Shown piece by piece: positions 49,818-58,612 of a stretch of 64,000 bases of DNA. The notes under the pieces were generated by a model. The model was given only the letters and a program-made list of their open reading frames with translations, was not told the DNA's origin and made no database searches. Position numbers and translations under genes: made by a program. Position 1 is the stretch's first letter; every line of letters begins with the position of its first letter. The stretch is from Nocardioides gansuensis (GTDB taxonomy: Bacteria > Actinomycetota > Actinomycetes > Propionibacteriales > Nocardioidaceae), in NCBI RefSeq assembly GCF_003076135.1, contig NZ_QDGZ01000007.1:62001-126000 (forward strand). The letters run 5' to 3'.

Positions 49818-52800
49818 TCAGGCGCGCGCCACCCGGATGTCCAGCCCCTCGCCCTCGACCAGGTCGACGCTGGTGGCCAGCGTCTCGCCGGCGAGCAGCT
49901 CCTGATGGGCGCGCGCGGCATCCAGCACCTCCGCGGGCGCGGAGACGGTGAGCGCGATGCGGTCGCCGACCTCGAGGCCGGCGTCGCGGCGCGCCTGCTG
50001 CACGGTCCGCACCAGGTCGCGGGCGACGCCCTCGGCCTCGAGCTCCGGCGTGACCACCGTGTCGAGCACGACGAAGCCGCCGCGAGGCAGCATGCCGGTG
50101 GCGGTGCCGTCGTTGCTCGAGCCGGCCACCGTCTCGAGGGTGTACTCGCCCTGGACGAGCGCGAGCCCACCAGCAGTCACGGTGCCGTCCTCGGCGACCG
50201 ACCAGTCGCCGCTCTTGGAGCCCTTGATCGCGGTCTGCACGTCCTTGCCGAGGCGCGGCCCGGCGGCGCGGGCGTTGACCGTGAGGCGCTGCTCCACGCC
50301 GTACGCCGCGGCCTCGGGCGTGTCGAGGTCGAGCAGCGACACCGCCTTGAGGTTGAGCTCGTCCGCGACGATCGGCTCGAATCCCGCCAGGGACGCGGCG
50401 TTCGGCACCACGACGGTGAGTCCGGCGAGGGGCAGCCGGGTGCGGTGGCCGGCCGCCTTGCGCAGGGCGGAGCCGGCCGAGCAGACGTCGCGGACCGCGT
50501 CCATCGCGGCCACCAGCTCGTCGTCGGCGGGCAGGTCGTCGGCAGCCGGCCAGTCGGCGAGGTGCACCGAGCGGCCACCGGTCAGGCCCCGCCAGACCTC
50601 CTCGGTCGTCAGCGGCATCAGCGGGGCGGTGGCCCGGCAGACGACCTCGAGCACGGTGTAGAGGGTGTCGAAGGCGTCGGGGTTGTCACCCCAGAAGCGG
50701 TCGCGGGAGCGGCGGATGTACCAGTTGGTCAGCACGTCGAGGAACGTCCGCGTCGTGTCGCACGCGTTCGCCACCTCGTAGTTGTCCAGCTGGTGGGTCA
50801 TCTGCTCGACGAACTGCCGGCACTTGGCCAGCAGGTAGCGGTCGAGCGGATCGGTGCTGTCCGTGCGCCACTGCGCGTCGTAGCCCTCACCGCCGTTCGC
50901 GGCGTTGGCATAGAGGCTGAGGAAGTACCAGCTGTTCCACAGCGGGATCATCACCTGGCGCACCGAGTCGCGGATGCCCTGCTCGGTGACGACGAGGTTG
51001 CCGCCGCGCAGGATCGGGCTCGACATCAGGAACCAGCGCATCGCGTCGGCGCCGTCGCGGTCGAAGACCTCGCGGACGTCGGGGTAGTTGCGCAGGCTCT
51101 TGGACATCTTGTTGCCGTCGGAGCCGAGGACGATGCCGTGGCTCACGCACGCCGAGAACGCCGGGCGGTCGAAGATCGCTCCGGCGAGGATGTGCAGCGT
51201 GTAGAACCAGCCGCGGGTCTGGCCGATGTACTCGACGATGAAGTCGGCCGGGAAGTGGTGCTCGAACCACTCGGCGTTGTCGAACGGGTAGTGCACCTGG
51301 GCGAAGCTCATCGAGCCGGAGTCGAACCACACGTCGAGGACGTCGGTGACGCGGCGCATCGTCGACCTGCCCGTGGGGTCGTCGGGGTTGGGCCGGGTGA
51401 GCTCGTCGACGAACGGCCGGTGCAGGTCGGGGTTGCCGTCCTTGTCGCGCGGCAGGCGGCCGAAGTCGCGCTCGATCTCCTCGAAGCTGCCGTAGACGTC
51501 GATGCGCGGGTGGGCCGGGTCGTCGGACTTCCACACCGGCACCGGGGAGCCCCAGAAGCGGTTGCGGGTGATCGACCAGTCGCGGGCGTTCTCCAGCCAC
51601 CTGCCGAACTGGCCGTGCTTGATGTGGTCGGGCACCCAGCGGATCTGCTCGTTGAGCTCCACGAGCCGCTGCTTGACCTTGGTGACCTCGACGAACCAGG
51701 ACGAGACGCCCTTGTAGATCAGGGGCTCGCGGCACCGCCAGCAGTGCGGGTAGGAGTGGTCGTAGGTCTCGCGGCGCAGCAGCACCGTGCCGGGGGTCAC
51801 GGAGCCCGTCGGTCTCGATACGCCGCCTCGTTCCTCGGCGGCTACTCGACCACCGAAGGCAGCGGTGGCCGCCTTGAGGTGGTCGATGATCTGCAGGTTG
51901 GCGTCGAAGACGAGCATGCCCTCGTAGTCGGTGACCGGGTGCGTGAAGCGGCCGTCCTTGCCGACCGGCATGACCGGCTCGATGCCCTCGCGGTCGGTGA
52001 CCACCTTGTCGTCCTCACCGAAGGCGCCCGCGGTGTGGACCATGCCGGTGCCGTCCGTGGTGGTGACGAACTCCGCCGCGACCAGGCGGAAGGCGCGTTC
52101 GTGCCCGAGGTAGTAGGAGAACGGCGGGGTGTAGCTGCGGCCGACCAGGTCGGCGCCGCGGTGGCGGGAGACGATGGTGAGCTCGCCGTCCTCGTTCGCC
52201 AGGTCGCGGGAGTACGCCGCGAGGCGGGGCTCGGCGACCAGGTAGCGCGCGGTCTCGGTCGCGCCCGGGACGGCCGCCTCCACCACGACGTACTCGATGT
52301 CCTCGCCCACCATGACGGCGAGGTTGGAGGGCAGGGTCCACGGGGTCGTCGTCCAGACGAGGGCCAGGACGCCGCCGAGCTCGTCGTCCGGCTCGTCGGT
52401 GGGATCGATGCGGAACCCGACGGTGACGGCCGGGTCCTGCCGGACCTGGTAGACGTCGTCGTCCATCCGCAGCTCGTGGTTGGACAGCGGGGTCTCGTCG
52501 TTCCAGCAGTAGGGCAGGACGCGGAAGCCCTCGTAGACCAGGCCCTTGTCGTGCAGCTGCTTGAACGCCCAGATGACCGACTCCATGAACTCGGGGTTCA
52601 TGGTCTTGTAGTCGTTGTCGAAGTCGACCCAGCGCGCCTGGCGGGTGACGTAGTCGCGCCACTCGCCGGTGTACTTGAGCACCGACGCGCGACAGGCCTC
52701 GTTGAACTTCTCGATGCCGAGCTCGACGATCTCGTCGGTGGTCTTGATGCCGTTGAGGCGCATCGCCTCGAGCTCGGCGGGCAGCCCGTGGGTGTCCCAG

Positions 52801-53090
52801 CCGAAGCGGCGCTCGACGCGGCGGCCACGCATCGTCTGGTAGCGCGGGATCAGGTCCTTGACGTAGCCGGTCAGCAGGTGCCCGTAGTGCGGCAGGCCGT
52901 TGGCGAAGGGCGGGCCGTCGTAGAAGACGAACTCGTTCTCGCCGTTCTCGCCCGCGTCGCGCTGCTCCACGCTCGCCCGGAAGGTGTCGTCCTTCGCCCA
53001 GTAGTCGAGGACGGCCTCCTCGATCGCCGGGAAGCGCGGGCTCGAGGGGACGCTCGTCGCATCCGTGTGGGAGACCTTGGGGTACGTCAT
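49818..53090 (-). CDS. ileS: Isoleucyl-tRNA synthetase (IleS2-like) carrying an in-frame repeat insertion
   Basis: About 1090 residues from ATG 53088-53090; GTG 53117 would add nine. The HIGH motif is HYGH (68-71) and the KMSKS loop is [13 protein letters not shown]; a Zn-type HCWRC pair follows the CP1 editing region. The HYGH form and length fit the eukaryotic-like IleS2 type that many actinobacteria use, usually mupirocin-tolerant (from memory). Residues about 413-427 ([15 protein letters not shown]) are translated from a palindromic repeat rather than from ordinary synthetase sequence, between LKAATA and [13 protein letters not shown]. The gene is preceded by a T-box leader. Confidence 0.97.
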   Translation of the reverse strand: MTYPKVSHTDATSVPSSPRFPAIEEAVLDYWAKDDTFRASVEQRDAGENGENEFVFYDGPPFANGLPHYGHLLTGYVKDLIPRYQTMRGRRVERRFGWDTHGLPAELEAMRLNGIKTTDEIVELGIEKFNEACRASVLKYTGEWRDYVTRQARWVDFDNDYKTMNPEFMESVIWAFKQLHDKGLVYEGFRVLPYCWNDETPLSNHELRMDDDVYQVRQDPAVTVGFRIDPTDEPDDELGGVLALVWTTTPWTLPSNLAVMVGEDIEYVVVEAAVPGATETARYLVAEPRLAAYSRDLANEDGELTIVSRHRGADLVGRSYTPPFSYYLGHERAFRLVAAEFVTTTDGTGMVHTAGAFGEDDKVVTDREGIEPVMPVGKDGRFTHPVTDYEGMLVFDANLQIIDHLKAATAAFGGRVAAEERGGVSRPTGSVTPGTVLLRRETYDHSYPHCWRCREPLIYKGVSSWFVEVTKVKQRLVELNEQIRWVPDHIKHGQFGRWLENARDWSITRNRFWGSPVPVWKSDDPAHPRIDVYGSFEEIERDFGRLPRDKDGNPDLHRPFVDELTRPNPDDPTGRSTMRRVTDVLDVWFDSGSMSFAQVHYPFDNAEWFEHHFPADFIVEYIGQTRGWFYTLHILAGAIFDRPAFSACVSHGIVLGSDGNKMSKSLRNYPDVREVFDRDGADAMRWFLMSSPILRGGNLVVTEQGIRDSVRQVMIPLWNSWYFLSLYANAANGGEGYDAQWRTDSTDPLDRYLLAKCRQFVEQMTHQLDNYEVANACDTTRTFLDVLTNWYIRRSRDRFWGDNPDAFDTLYTVLEVVCRATAPLMPLTTEEVWRGLTGGRSVHLADWPAADDLPADDELVAAMDAVRDVCSAGSALRKAAGHRTRLPLAGLTVVVPNAASLAGFEPIVADELNLKAVSLLDLDTPEAAAYGVEQRLTVNARAAGPRLGKDVQTAIKGSKSGDWSVAEDGTVTAGGLALVQGEYTLETVAGSSNDGTATGMLPRGGFVVLDTVVTPELEAEGVARDLVRTVQQARRDAGLEVGDRIALTVSAPAEVLDAARAHQELLAGETLATSVDLVEGEGLDIRVARA
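51811..51854. repeat. Palindromic REP-like element inside ileS
   Basis: A 44-base element runs from GGTCTCGATA to CTCGACCACC. Inside, GCCGCC (51822-51827) pairs with GGCGGC (51837-51842). Read on the minus strand it has the ends GGTGGTCGAG and TCGAGACC. A second, shorter member with the same ends lies at 53203-53224. I know this kind of element from memory as an abundant intergenic repeat in Nocardioides-type genomes; here it is translated. Confidence 0.85.
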
Positions 53091-53117
53091 GGGCTGCCTG
53101 ACCTCGCTGGTTTTCAC

Positions 53118-53330
53118 CTGCGAGGACGACTTCCTCCGGCGGAGGCTGCCGCGGTACCACCTCGCTTGCCCTGGCCCTCCTCGTCGACCGCCGTGAGCTA
53201 CCGGTGGTCGAGCGGGTCGAGACCAGGACCGCTCGTTCGAGGCTGTGACGGGCCCACCCGTCCGGTTCTACTGGGGACCGTGCGGCCCTGTTCTTCCGGA
53301 GGCTCGCCGCTGATGACGGCTCAAGCGCCT
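53118..53330 (-). ncRNA. T-box riboswitch leader of ileS (translational type)
   Basis: The mRNA leader holds the invariant T-box UGGUACCGCGG (complement of 53149-53159), followed by CCUCC-GCC-GGAGG, a hairpin that would hide a Shine-Dalgarno. Upstream is a very short stem I, GCCG-UCAUCAG-CGGC (53306-53320), whose loop carries AUC, an Ile codon (53312-53314), and then the conserved-looking GGAAGAACA and AGUAGAACCGGACGGG segments. Together these mark a class II actinobacterial T-box that senses uncharged tRNA-Ile and opens the ribosome site. There is no intrinsic terminator before ileS. Repeat sequence at 53203-53224 interrupts the leader. Confidence 0.9.
53203..53224. repeat. Short REP-like element in the ileS T-box leader
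   Basis: GGTGGTCGAG-CGGG-TCGAGACC: the same outer ends as the 44-base element in ileS, in the opposite orientation, around only four central bases. It lies between the T-box antisequestrator region and the upstream leader stems. Confidence 0.75.
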
Positions 53331-53399
53331 GTGCCCCGATCGTACGGCGCGGGGTGGGGACCGCGCGAATCAGTTGGCGGCTTCAGTGAGGATGTCGCC

Positions 53400-53957
53400 A
53401 TGAGCCAACCCGGATACGACGGCATGTTCGTCCCCCACGACCAGGATCCGCGCCAGTCGGCCACGCCCAGCCGCGGCGAGCGGGCGGTGCTCGTCGACTA
53501 TCTCGACGCCTACCGGCTGACGCTGGAGCTGAAGTGCGAGGGGCTGACGCCCGACCAGCTCGCGACTCCCGCCGTACCGCCCTCGAGGATCTCGCTGCTC
53601 GGGCTGGTCCGGCACATGGCCCGGGTCGAGCACTCTTGGTTCCGCAGGGTCATCGAGGGGCAAGACCTCGACAAGCTGTTCTCCGAGGCGGGTGGCGACG
53701 GGGGGTTCACCGTGCCGCGGGCCGACGACGGGAGCGTGTCGGCGGAGACCGTCACCGAGGCGTTCGACCTGTGGAGGGCCGAGGTCGCCCACGCCCGGGA
53801 GGTGCTGGCCGGGGTCGAGCTCGACCACCTCGTCAAGGTCGACGACGACGAGATCGAGGTCCGCGACCTCGTGGTCCACATGATCGAAGAGTACGCCCGC
53901 CACTGCGGGCACGCCGACCTCGTCCGCGAGTGCCTGGACGGCCGCGCCGGGCAGTGA
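53400..53957 (+). CDS. DinB/DUF664-family protein
   Basis: 185 residues. A four-helix DinB fold with a possible metal triad: His in GLVRHMARVEHSWF and His in HMIEEYARHCGHADL (last helix), the usual arrangement in this family of putative thiol-dependent metalloenzymes. Mycothiol transferases of this fold exist in actinobacteria, but that role is only a guess. ATG 53400 has GAGG 9 bases upstream. It is divergent from ileS and separated from the following flavoprotein gene by 41 bases. Confidence 0.85.
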   Translation: MSQPGYDGMFVPHDQDPRQSATPSRGERAVLVDYLDAYRLTLELKCEGLTPDQLATPAVPPSRISLLGLVRHMARVEHSWFRRVIEGQDLDKLFSEAGGDGGFTVPRADDGSVSAETVTEAFDLWRAEVAHAREVLAGVELDHLVKVDDDEIEVRDLVVHMIEEYARHCGHADLVRECLDGRAGQ

Positions 53958-53998
53958 GTCGGCGGGCATAGCGAGCCGCAGCCCGGCGTTGCAGCGAC

Positions 53999-55048
53999 GT
54001 GACCGCCCACTCCTCCGTCGTGATCGGGGCCGGCCAGGCCGGCCTGTCGGCGTCCTACCACCTGACCCGTCGCGGCGTGGACCACGTGGTCCTGGATGCG
54101 GACGAGGCCCCCGGCGGCGCCTGGCAGCACCGCTGGGACTCGCTGACGATGCAGGACGTCCACGGCGTCGCTGACCTGCCCGACTCACCAGCGCCGGTCG
54201 CCGGTGGCCGCGCCAACCGCGTGGTGCCGGCCTGGTTCGCGGCCTACGAGCGGATGCACCGGCTGCCGGTGGTCCGCCCGGTCCGCGTCGACGCCGTGAC
54301 GAGTGAGGGAGAGCTGCTCGTCGCACAGGCTGGCGCCCGGACCTGGCACGCCCGCACCCTGGTCAACGCGACGGGGACGTGGCGGCGGCCCTTCGTGCCG
54401 CGCTACCCGGGCGTGGAGACGTTCGCCGGCGAGCAGCTGCACACGGTCGACTACCCGGGCGCAGAGCACTTCCTCGGAAGGCGGGTGCTGGTGGTGGGTG
54501 GCGGAGCCTCGGCGGTGCAGTTCCTCGGCGAGCTGGCCCCGGTGACCGACACGCTGTGGGTGACCCGCCGGCCGCCGGTGTGGCGCGACGGCTTCGACCG
54601 TGAGGTCGGCCGGGCGGCGGTGGCCCTGGTGGAGGAGCGGGTGCGCCGTGGCCTCCCGCCTGCCAGCGTGGTCAGCGTGACCGGGCTGGCGCTGCGGGAG
54701 CAGGAGCGGGAGGCCGCGCGGCTGGGCGCCTACCAGCGCAGGCCGATGTTCTCGCGCGTCGAGCCCGACGGGGTGCGCTGGGCGGACGGCTCCTTCGAGC
54801 CGGTCGACGTGATCCTCTGGGCCACCGGCTTCCGTCCGGACGTCGCCCACCTGGCGCCGCTGCACCTGCGCAGCCCTGAAGGTGGGATCCAGCTCGACGG
54901 GACCACCGCCGTCGGCGACCCGCGGGTGCAGCTCGTGGGCTACGGCCCGTCGGCGAGCACCATCGGCGCGAACCGGGCGGGAAGGGCCGCGGCGGTCGCC
55001 GTCGCGCGACACCTGGAGTCGGCGGATCCCGTCGCCGTCGGCTGGTGA
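53999..55048 (+). CDS. FAD-dependent NAD(P)H oxidoreductase (flavoprotein monooxygenase-like)
   Basis: 349 residues with two nucleotide-binding folds: FAD site VVIGAGQAGLSASYHL at the N-terminus and NADPH site VLVVGGGASAVQFL near residue 165, then the late ATGFRPDV motif. This is the CzcO/group B monooxygenase-like class. The exact FxGxxxHxxxW Baeyer-Villiger fingerprint is not present. Start GTG 53999 is the only suitable start near the DinB-like stop. Substrate unknown; neighbours give no strong hint. Confidence 0.88.
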   Translation: MTAHSSVVIGAGQAGLSASYHLTRRGVDHVVLDADEAPGGAWQHRWDSLTMQDVHGVADLPDSPAPVAGGRANRVVPAWFAAYERMHRLPVVRPVRVDAVTSEGELLVAQAGARTWHARTLVNATGTWRRPFVPRYPGVETFAGEQLHTVDYPGAEHFLGRRVLVVGGGASAVQFLGELAPVTDTLWVTRRPPVWRDGFDREVGRAAVALVEERVRRGLPPASVVSVTGLALREQEREAARLGAYQRRPMFSRVEPDGVRWADGSFEPVDVILWATGFRPDVAHLAPLHLRSPEGGIQLDGTTAVGDPRVQLVGYGPSASTIGANRAGRAAAVAVARHLESADPVAVGW

Positions 55049-55082
55049 GTGGCCCGGGCTCGTGGGTCCGTAGAGTGTCTGC

Positions 55083-56033
55083 GTGACTGAGACGACTCCC
55101 ACGACCGCCCACGGCTGGGGCCTGGCGACGCTGCACGGTGACACCGTCCTCGACGTCTGGTTCCCCTCCCCCGCGCTCGGCGAGGCCGACGGCGGCGACA
55201 CCGCGCCCGCCGAGCTCGCCGCCCTCGAGGGCAAGGACGACCTCCGCGACGTACGGCGCGAGCCGCGCCTGGTCTCGATCGCGGACCTCCAGGCAGCGCC
55301 GACATCCACCGAGGACGTCTGGCTGCGCCTGCACCTGCTCTCCTCGCGGCTCGTGAAGCCGCACACCATCTCCATGGAGGGCGTCTTCGGGCTGCTCACC
55401 AACGTCGTCTGGACGAGCGCCGGACCGTGCGCGGTCGAGGGGTTCGAGACGACCCGTGCCCGCCTCATGGGGGCGGGCCAGCACGTCACCGTCTACGGCG
55501 TGGACAAGTTCCCCCGACTCGTCGACTACGTCATGCCGTCGGGCGTGCGGATCGCTGACGCCGACCGGGTCCGGCTCGGCGCCCACCTCGCCGAGGGCAC
55601 CACCGTCATGCACGAGGGCTTCGTCAACTTCAACGCCGGGACGCTGGGCGCCAGCATGGTCGAGGGCCGCATCTCCGCGGGCGTGCTGGTCGGCGACGGC
55701 TCCGACATCGGCGGCGGCGCCTCGATCATGGGCACCCTGTCGGGCGGCGGCAAGGAGGTGATCTCGGTCGGCGAGCGGTGCCTCCTAGGCGCCAACGCCG
55801 GCATCGGCATCAGCCTCGGCAACGACTGCGTCGTCGAGGCCGGCTGCTACGTCACCGCCGGCACCAAGGTGACCGTGCTCGACATGGACTCCAAGCCCAA
55901 GGTGATCAAGGCCGCCGCGCTCTCCGGCGCGCACAACGTGCTCTTCCGCCGCAACTCGGTCACCGGCGCCATCGAGGCCGTGCCGTGGCAGGGCGGGGGC
56001 ATCGAGCTCAACGCCGACCTGCACGCCAACTAG
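55083..56033 (+). CDS. dapD: Tetrahydrodipicolinate N-succinyltransferase
   Basis: 316 residues of the actinobacterial DapD type: an N-terminal domain, then a left-handed beta-helix of hexapeptide repeats (e.g. [33 protein letters not shown]), and a short C-terminal part. It succinylates tetrahydrodipicolinate in the DAP/lysine pathway, giving the substrate for DapC and then DapE, both also in this window. Start GTG 55083. It follows the flavoprotein gene by 34 bases on the same strand and could be co-transcribed. Confidence 0.96.
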   Translation: MTETTPTTAHGWGLATLHGDTVLDVWFPSPALGEADGGDTAPAELAALEGKDDLRDVRREPRLVSIADLQAAPTSTEDVWLRLHLLSSRLVKPHTISMEGVFGLLTNVVWTSAGPCAVEGFETTRARLMGAGQHVTVYGVDKFPRLVDYVMPSGVRIADADRVRLGAHLAEGTTVMHEGFVNFNAGTLGASMVEGRISAGVLVGDGSDIGGGASIMGTLSGGGKEVISVGERCLLGANAGIGISLGNDCVVEAGCYVTAGTKVTVLDMDSKPKVIKAAALSGAHNVLFRRNSVTGAIEAVPWQGGGIELNADLHAN

Positions 56034-56090
56034 GCAGGCACGCGAGAACGCCGCCCACGTGGACTTGAGCGGCATGTCACCCTTTGCGGC

Positions 56091-57056
56091 GTGAGGCGAC
56101 TGCGCGAGATCCTGGCGCTCGGCCTCGCCGCGGCGGTGGTCTTCGTCGTGGTCGGAATCCTCGTCAACCGCGGCATCGGCCCTCTCCCTGACGCCGAGGG
56201 CTGCAGGGCCGAGGTCGACGGCCACGTCGTGGAGCTCTCCCTCGAGCAGGCGGAGAACGCGGCCCTGATCACTGCCATCTCGGTGCAGCGGGGCCTGCCG
56301 GCGCGCGCCGCCAGCATCGCCCTCGCCACGGCGTACCAGGAGTCGAAGATCGTCAACGTCGAGCACGGCGACCGCGACTCGCTCGGCCTCTTCCAGCAGC
56401 GGCCATCGCAGGGCTGGGGCACCCGTGAGCAGGTGCTGGACCCCGTGCACGCGACGCATGCGTTCTACGACGCGCTTGAGAAGGTCGACGGCTACCGCGA
56501 GATGGACATCACCGAGGCTGCCCAGGCGGTGCAGCGGTCGGCCTACCCCGACGCGTACGCCCAGCACGAGGCCGACGCCCGGGCGCTCGCGTCCGCCCTG
56601 ACGGGCAACTCGCCGGCCGCCTTCTGGTGCACCACGCCGGGCGACGCCGACGAGGCACCCGACCGGCTCGACGGCCAGGGGCTGGTCCAGCGCGCCGCGG
56701 TCGTGCGCGACGAGATCGAGGGTGTCTTCGGGCCGCAGTCGATGGGCGGCTTCCAGCCGGGCGGCGTCTCGAGCGGGCACATGGCCGGCTCGGCGCACTA
56801 CGAGGGCCGGGCGGTCGACGTGTTCGTGCGGCCCATCAGCCCGGGGAACCGGCGCAGCGGCTGGGCCATCGCGTCCTACCTGGTGGCCCAGGCCGACCGG
56901 CTGTCGATCAACACCGTCATCTTCGACGACCGGATCTGGCACGCGGGCTCGCGCTCGGACGACGGCTGGACCGACTACGAGGTGCCGTCGTCCTCGCGGG
57001 GCGACCAAGCCATCCTCGAGCACCGCGACCACGTGCACGTCGACGTCGCGGACTAG
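56091..57056 (+). CDS. Secreted lysozyme-like protein with C-terminal peptidase-like domain
   Basis: 321 residues. An N-terminal membrane/signal helix (ILALGLAAAVVFVVVGILV) is followed by a lysozyme-like domain: AIALATAYQESKIVNV-type core (here SIALATAYQESKIVNVEHGD) with DSLGLFQQRPSQGWGT, whose QESK Glu is the likely acid. The C-terminal 120 residues contain GHMAGSAHYEGRAVDVF and RDHVHVDV, a pattern like DD-carboxypeptidase/M15-type zinc sites (His, Asp, His). So it may cut both glycan and peptide. Proteins like this are sometimes labelled 'heavy metal transporter', which the sequence does not support. Start GTG 56091. Confidence 0.7.
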   Translation: MRRLREILALGLAAAVVFVVVGILVNRGIGPLPDAEGCRAEVDGHVVELSLEQAENAALITAISVQRGLPARAASIALATAYQESKIVNVEHGDRDSLGLFQQRPSQGWGTREQVLDPVHATHAFYDALEKVDGYREMDITEAAQAVQRSAYPDAYAQHEADARALASALTGNSPAAFWCTTPGDADEAPDRLDGQGLVQRAAVVRDEIEGVFGPQSMGGFQPGGVSSGHMAGSAHYEGRAVDVFVRPISPGNRRSGWAIASYLVAQADRLSINTVIFDDRIWHAGSRSDDGWTDYEVPSSSRGDQAILEHRDHVHVDVAD

Positions 57057-57090
57057 TCCGACAAGTGCATCGGATCCTTCCCGCGTGCGA

Positions 57091-57405
57091 TCACGGGCAA
57101 GGTTGTGGGTTGTCCTCGATCCGGAAGACTGGCGGGTCGCTGCTCGGGGCGACGAACGTCGCGTAGAGCGTTGCCCCTGCCGTGCTGGTGACCAGCCCCG
57201 GCTCATCGCCGTGCTCGACGAACACGGAACCGTTCGGGAGGCCCGGTCCGTACTGCTCACGGCTGCAGTCGGAGTCCCAGACGGTCACCGAACCGGACTG
57301 CACTGCCACGATCACCATGCCCGGGTGGTGATGCCAGCCGCTGGAGCCGCCTGCATCGATGACCACCTTCTGGACGAGGACGTCCCGACCACCCGTCCGG
57401 GCCAT
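57091..57405 (-). CDS. Small cupin-domain protein
   Basis: 104 residues. A single cupin with HHHPGMVIVAVQSGSVTVW (metal His pair) and SVFVEHGDEPGL (third ligand His). Many relatives are secreted and carry an extra N-terminal part with a signal peptide, absent here: a stop codon lies nine codons upstream of ATG 57403-57405, and no ribosome site is seen. Only 34 bases separate it from the divergent MFS gene. It may be a shortened or decaying gene, or a cytoplasmic form. Ligand unknown. Confidence 0.65.
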   Translation of the reverse strand: MARTGGRDVLVQKVVIDAGGSSGWHHHPGMVIVAVQSGSVTVWDSDCSREQYGPGLPNGSVFVEHGDEPGLVTSTAGATLYATFVAPSSDPPVFRIEDNPQPCP

Positions 57406-57439
57406 GGCAACACTGGGGACCCGGCACTAGCGTGGACCG

Positions 57440-58612
57440 ATGGCCACTGCGGCCCGGACCAGTCTGCTGACGCCCGCGTTCGTGGCGCTGGCTGCGGTTG
57501 ACCTGCTCTACTTCACGGCGGCCGGCATCATGCTTGCCGCCACCCCGCTGTTCACCCGCGACGTGCTCGGAGCGGGCAACGCGGGGGTCGGGGTCGTCGT
57601 CGGGGCGTTCGGGGTGACCACGCTGCTCACCCGGCCGTTCGCCGGTCGCGCGACGGACCGGCGCGGCCGACGCGGGCTGCTGGTGGTGGGGGCGGGCGCG
57701 ATGTGCGTGCTCACCCTGGCCCACCTGCTGGTGGACTCCGTGCCCGCGCTCGTCGCCCTGCGCCTGCTGCTCGGCGTCGCGGAGGCGCTGTTCATCGTGG
57801 CGGGGTTCGCCGCGCTCGCGGACCTCGCCCCGCCCGGGCGCAGCGGAGAGGCCCTGAGCCTCAACTCGCTCGCCCTCTACCTCGGGATCGCCCTCGGGCC
57901 AGGACTCGGGCAGATCCTCATCGAGGCGGCTGGCTTCGCAGCGGCGTGGGTCGCGGCCGCGGCGCTGTTCGGGGTCAGCGCCGTGGTGATCCTGGCCCTG
58001 GTGCCGGAGACCCTGGAGGAGCCCGAGGACGCGACGCCCTCGGCGCTGGTCAGCCGTGCTGCGCTCTGGCCGGCCTTCCTCCTCTTCGCCGGAGTGGCCG
58101 CGACCGGCGGCTTCCTCGGCTTCGGCGTGCTCCACGCCCGTGAGGTCGGGCTCGCCGCGTGGGGTCTGGCTCCCCTCGTCTTCGGCGCCACCGTAGTCAC
58201 GCTGCGCATCGCCTTCGCCACCCTCGCGGACCGCACGGAGCCGATGCGTCTCGCCGCGGTGGCCCTGCTCCTGGACGCGGCCGGGCTCGTCGTCATGGGC
58301 GCCGTGGCATCACCCGTGGGCGTGCTCCTCGGCGCGCTCCTGCTGGGCATCGGCTCCGCGTTCCTGACGCCGGCTGTCTTCGCCGCCGTGTTCTCCCGCG
58401 TCGCCCCGGCACAACGCGGGTCCGCCGCGGCGACGACCAGCGTGCTGATCGACCTCGGCCTCAGCGGTGGACCGCTCGTCGTCGGCCTGGTTGCGGCCGG
58501 CATCGGGCTCGGACCCGCGCTCGTCGCGATCGCTGCCCTTCCCCTGGCGGTCGGCGGGATCGCCCTGGCCCGTCAGGCAGGCCGAAAGGAGGCGGTCAGG
58601 ACCGCCCCGTGA
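57440..58612 (+). CDS. Major facilitator superfamily transporter
   Basis: 390 residues, twelve predicted membrane helices, with the MFS motif A variant GRATDRRGRRGLLVVG between helices 2 and 3. Looks like a drug-efflux (DHA1-like) protein. No binding or regulatory gene is adjacent apart from the divergent cupin. Its 3' end overlaps the convergent dapC by 17 bases. Substrate unknown. Confidence 0.9.
   Translation: MATAARTSLLTPAFVALAAVDLLYFTAAGIMLAATPLFTRDVLGAGNAGVGVVVGAFGVTTLLTRPFAGRATDRRGRRGLLVVGAGAMCVLTLAHLLVDSVPALVALRLLLGVAEALFIVAGFAALADLAPPGRSGEALSLNSLALYLGIALGPGLGQILIEAAGFAAAWVAAAALFGVSAVVILALVPETLEEPEDATPSALVSRAALWPAFLLFAGVAATGGFLGFGVLHAREVGLAAWGLAPLVFGATVVTLRIAFATLADRTEPMRLAAVALLLDAAGLVVMGAVASPVGVLLGALLLGIGSAFLTPAVFAAVFSRVAPAQRGSAAATTSVLIDLGLSGGPLVVGLVAAGIGLGPALVAIAALPLAVGGIALARQAGRKEAVRTAP

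Noticed and set aside
49905..53957. A 1350-codon open frame on the plus strand opposite ileS
   Set aside because: It mirrors the GC-rich third bases of ileS on the other strand and contains no domain signal. Only its last part (53400-53957) is real: the DinB-like gene.
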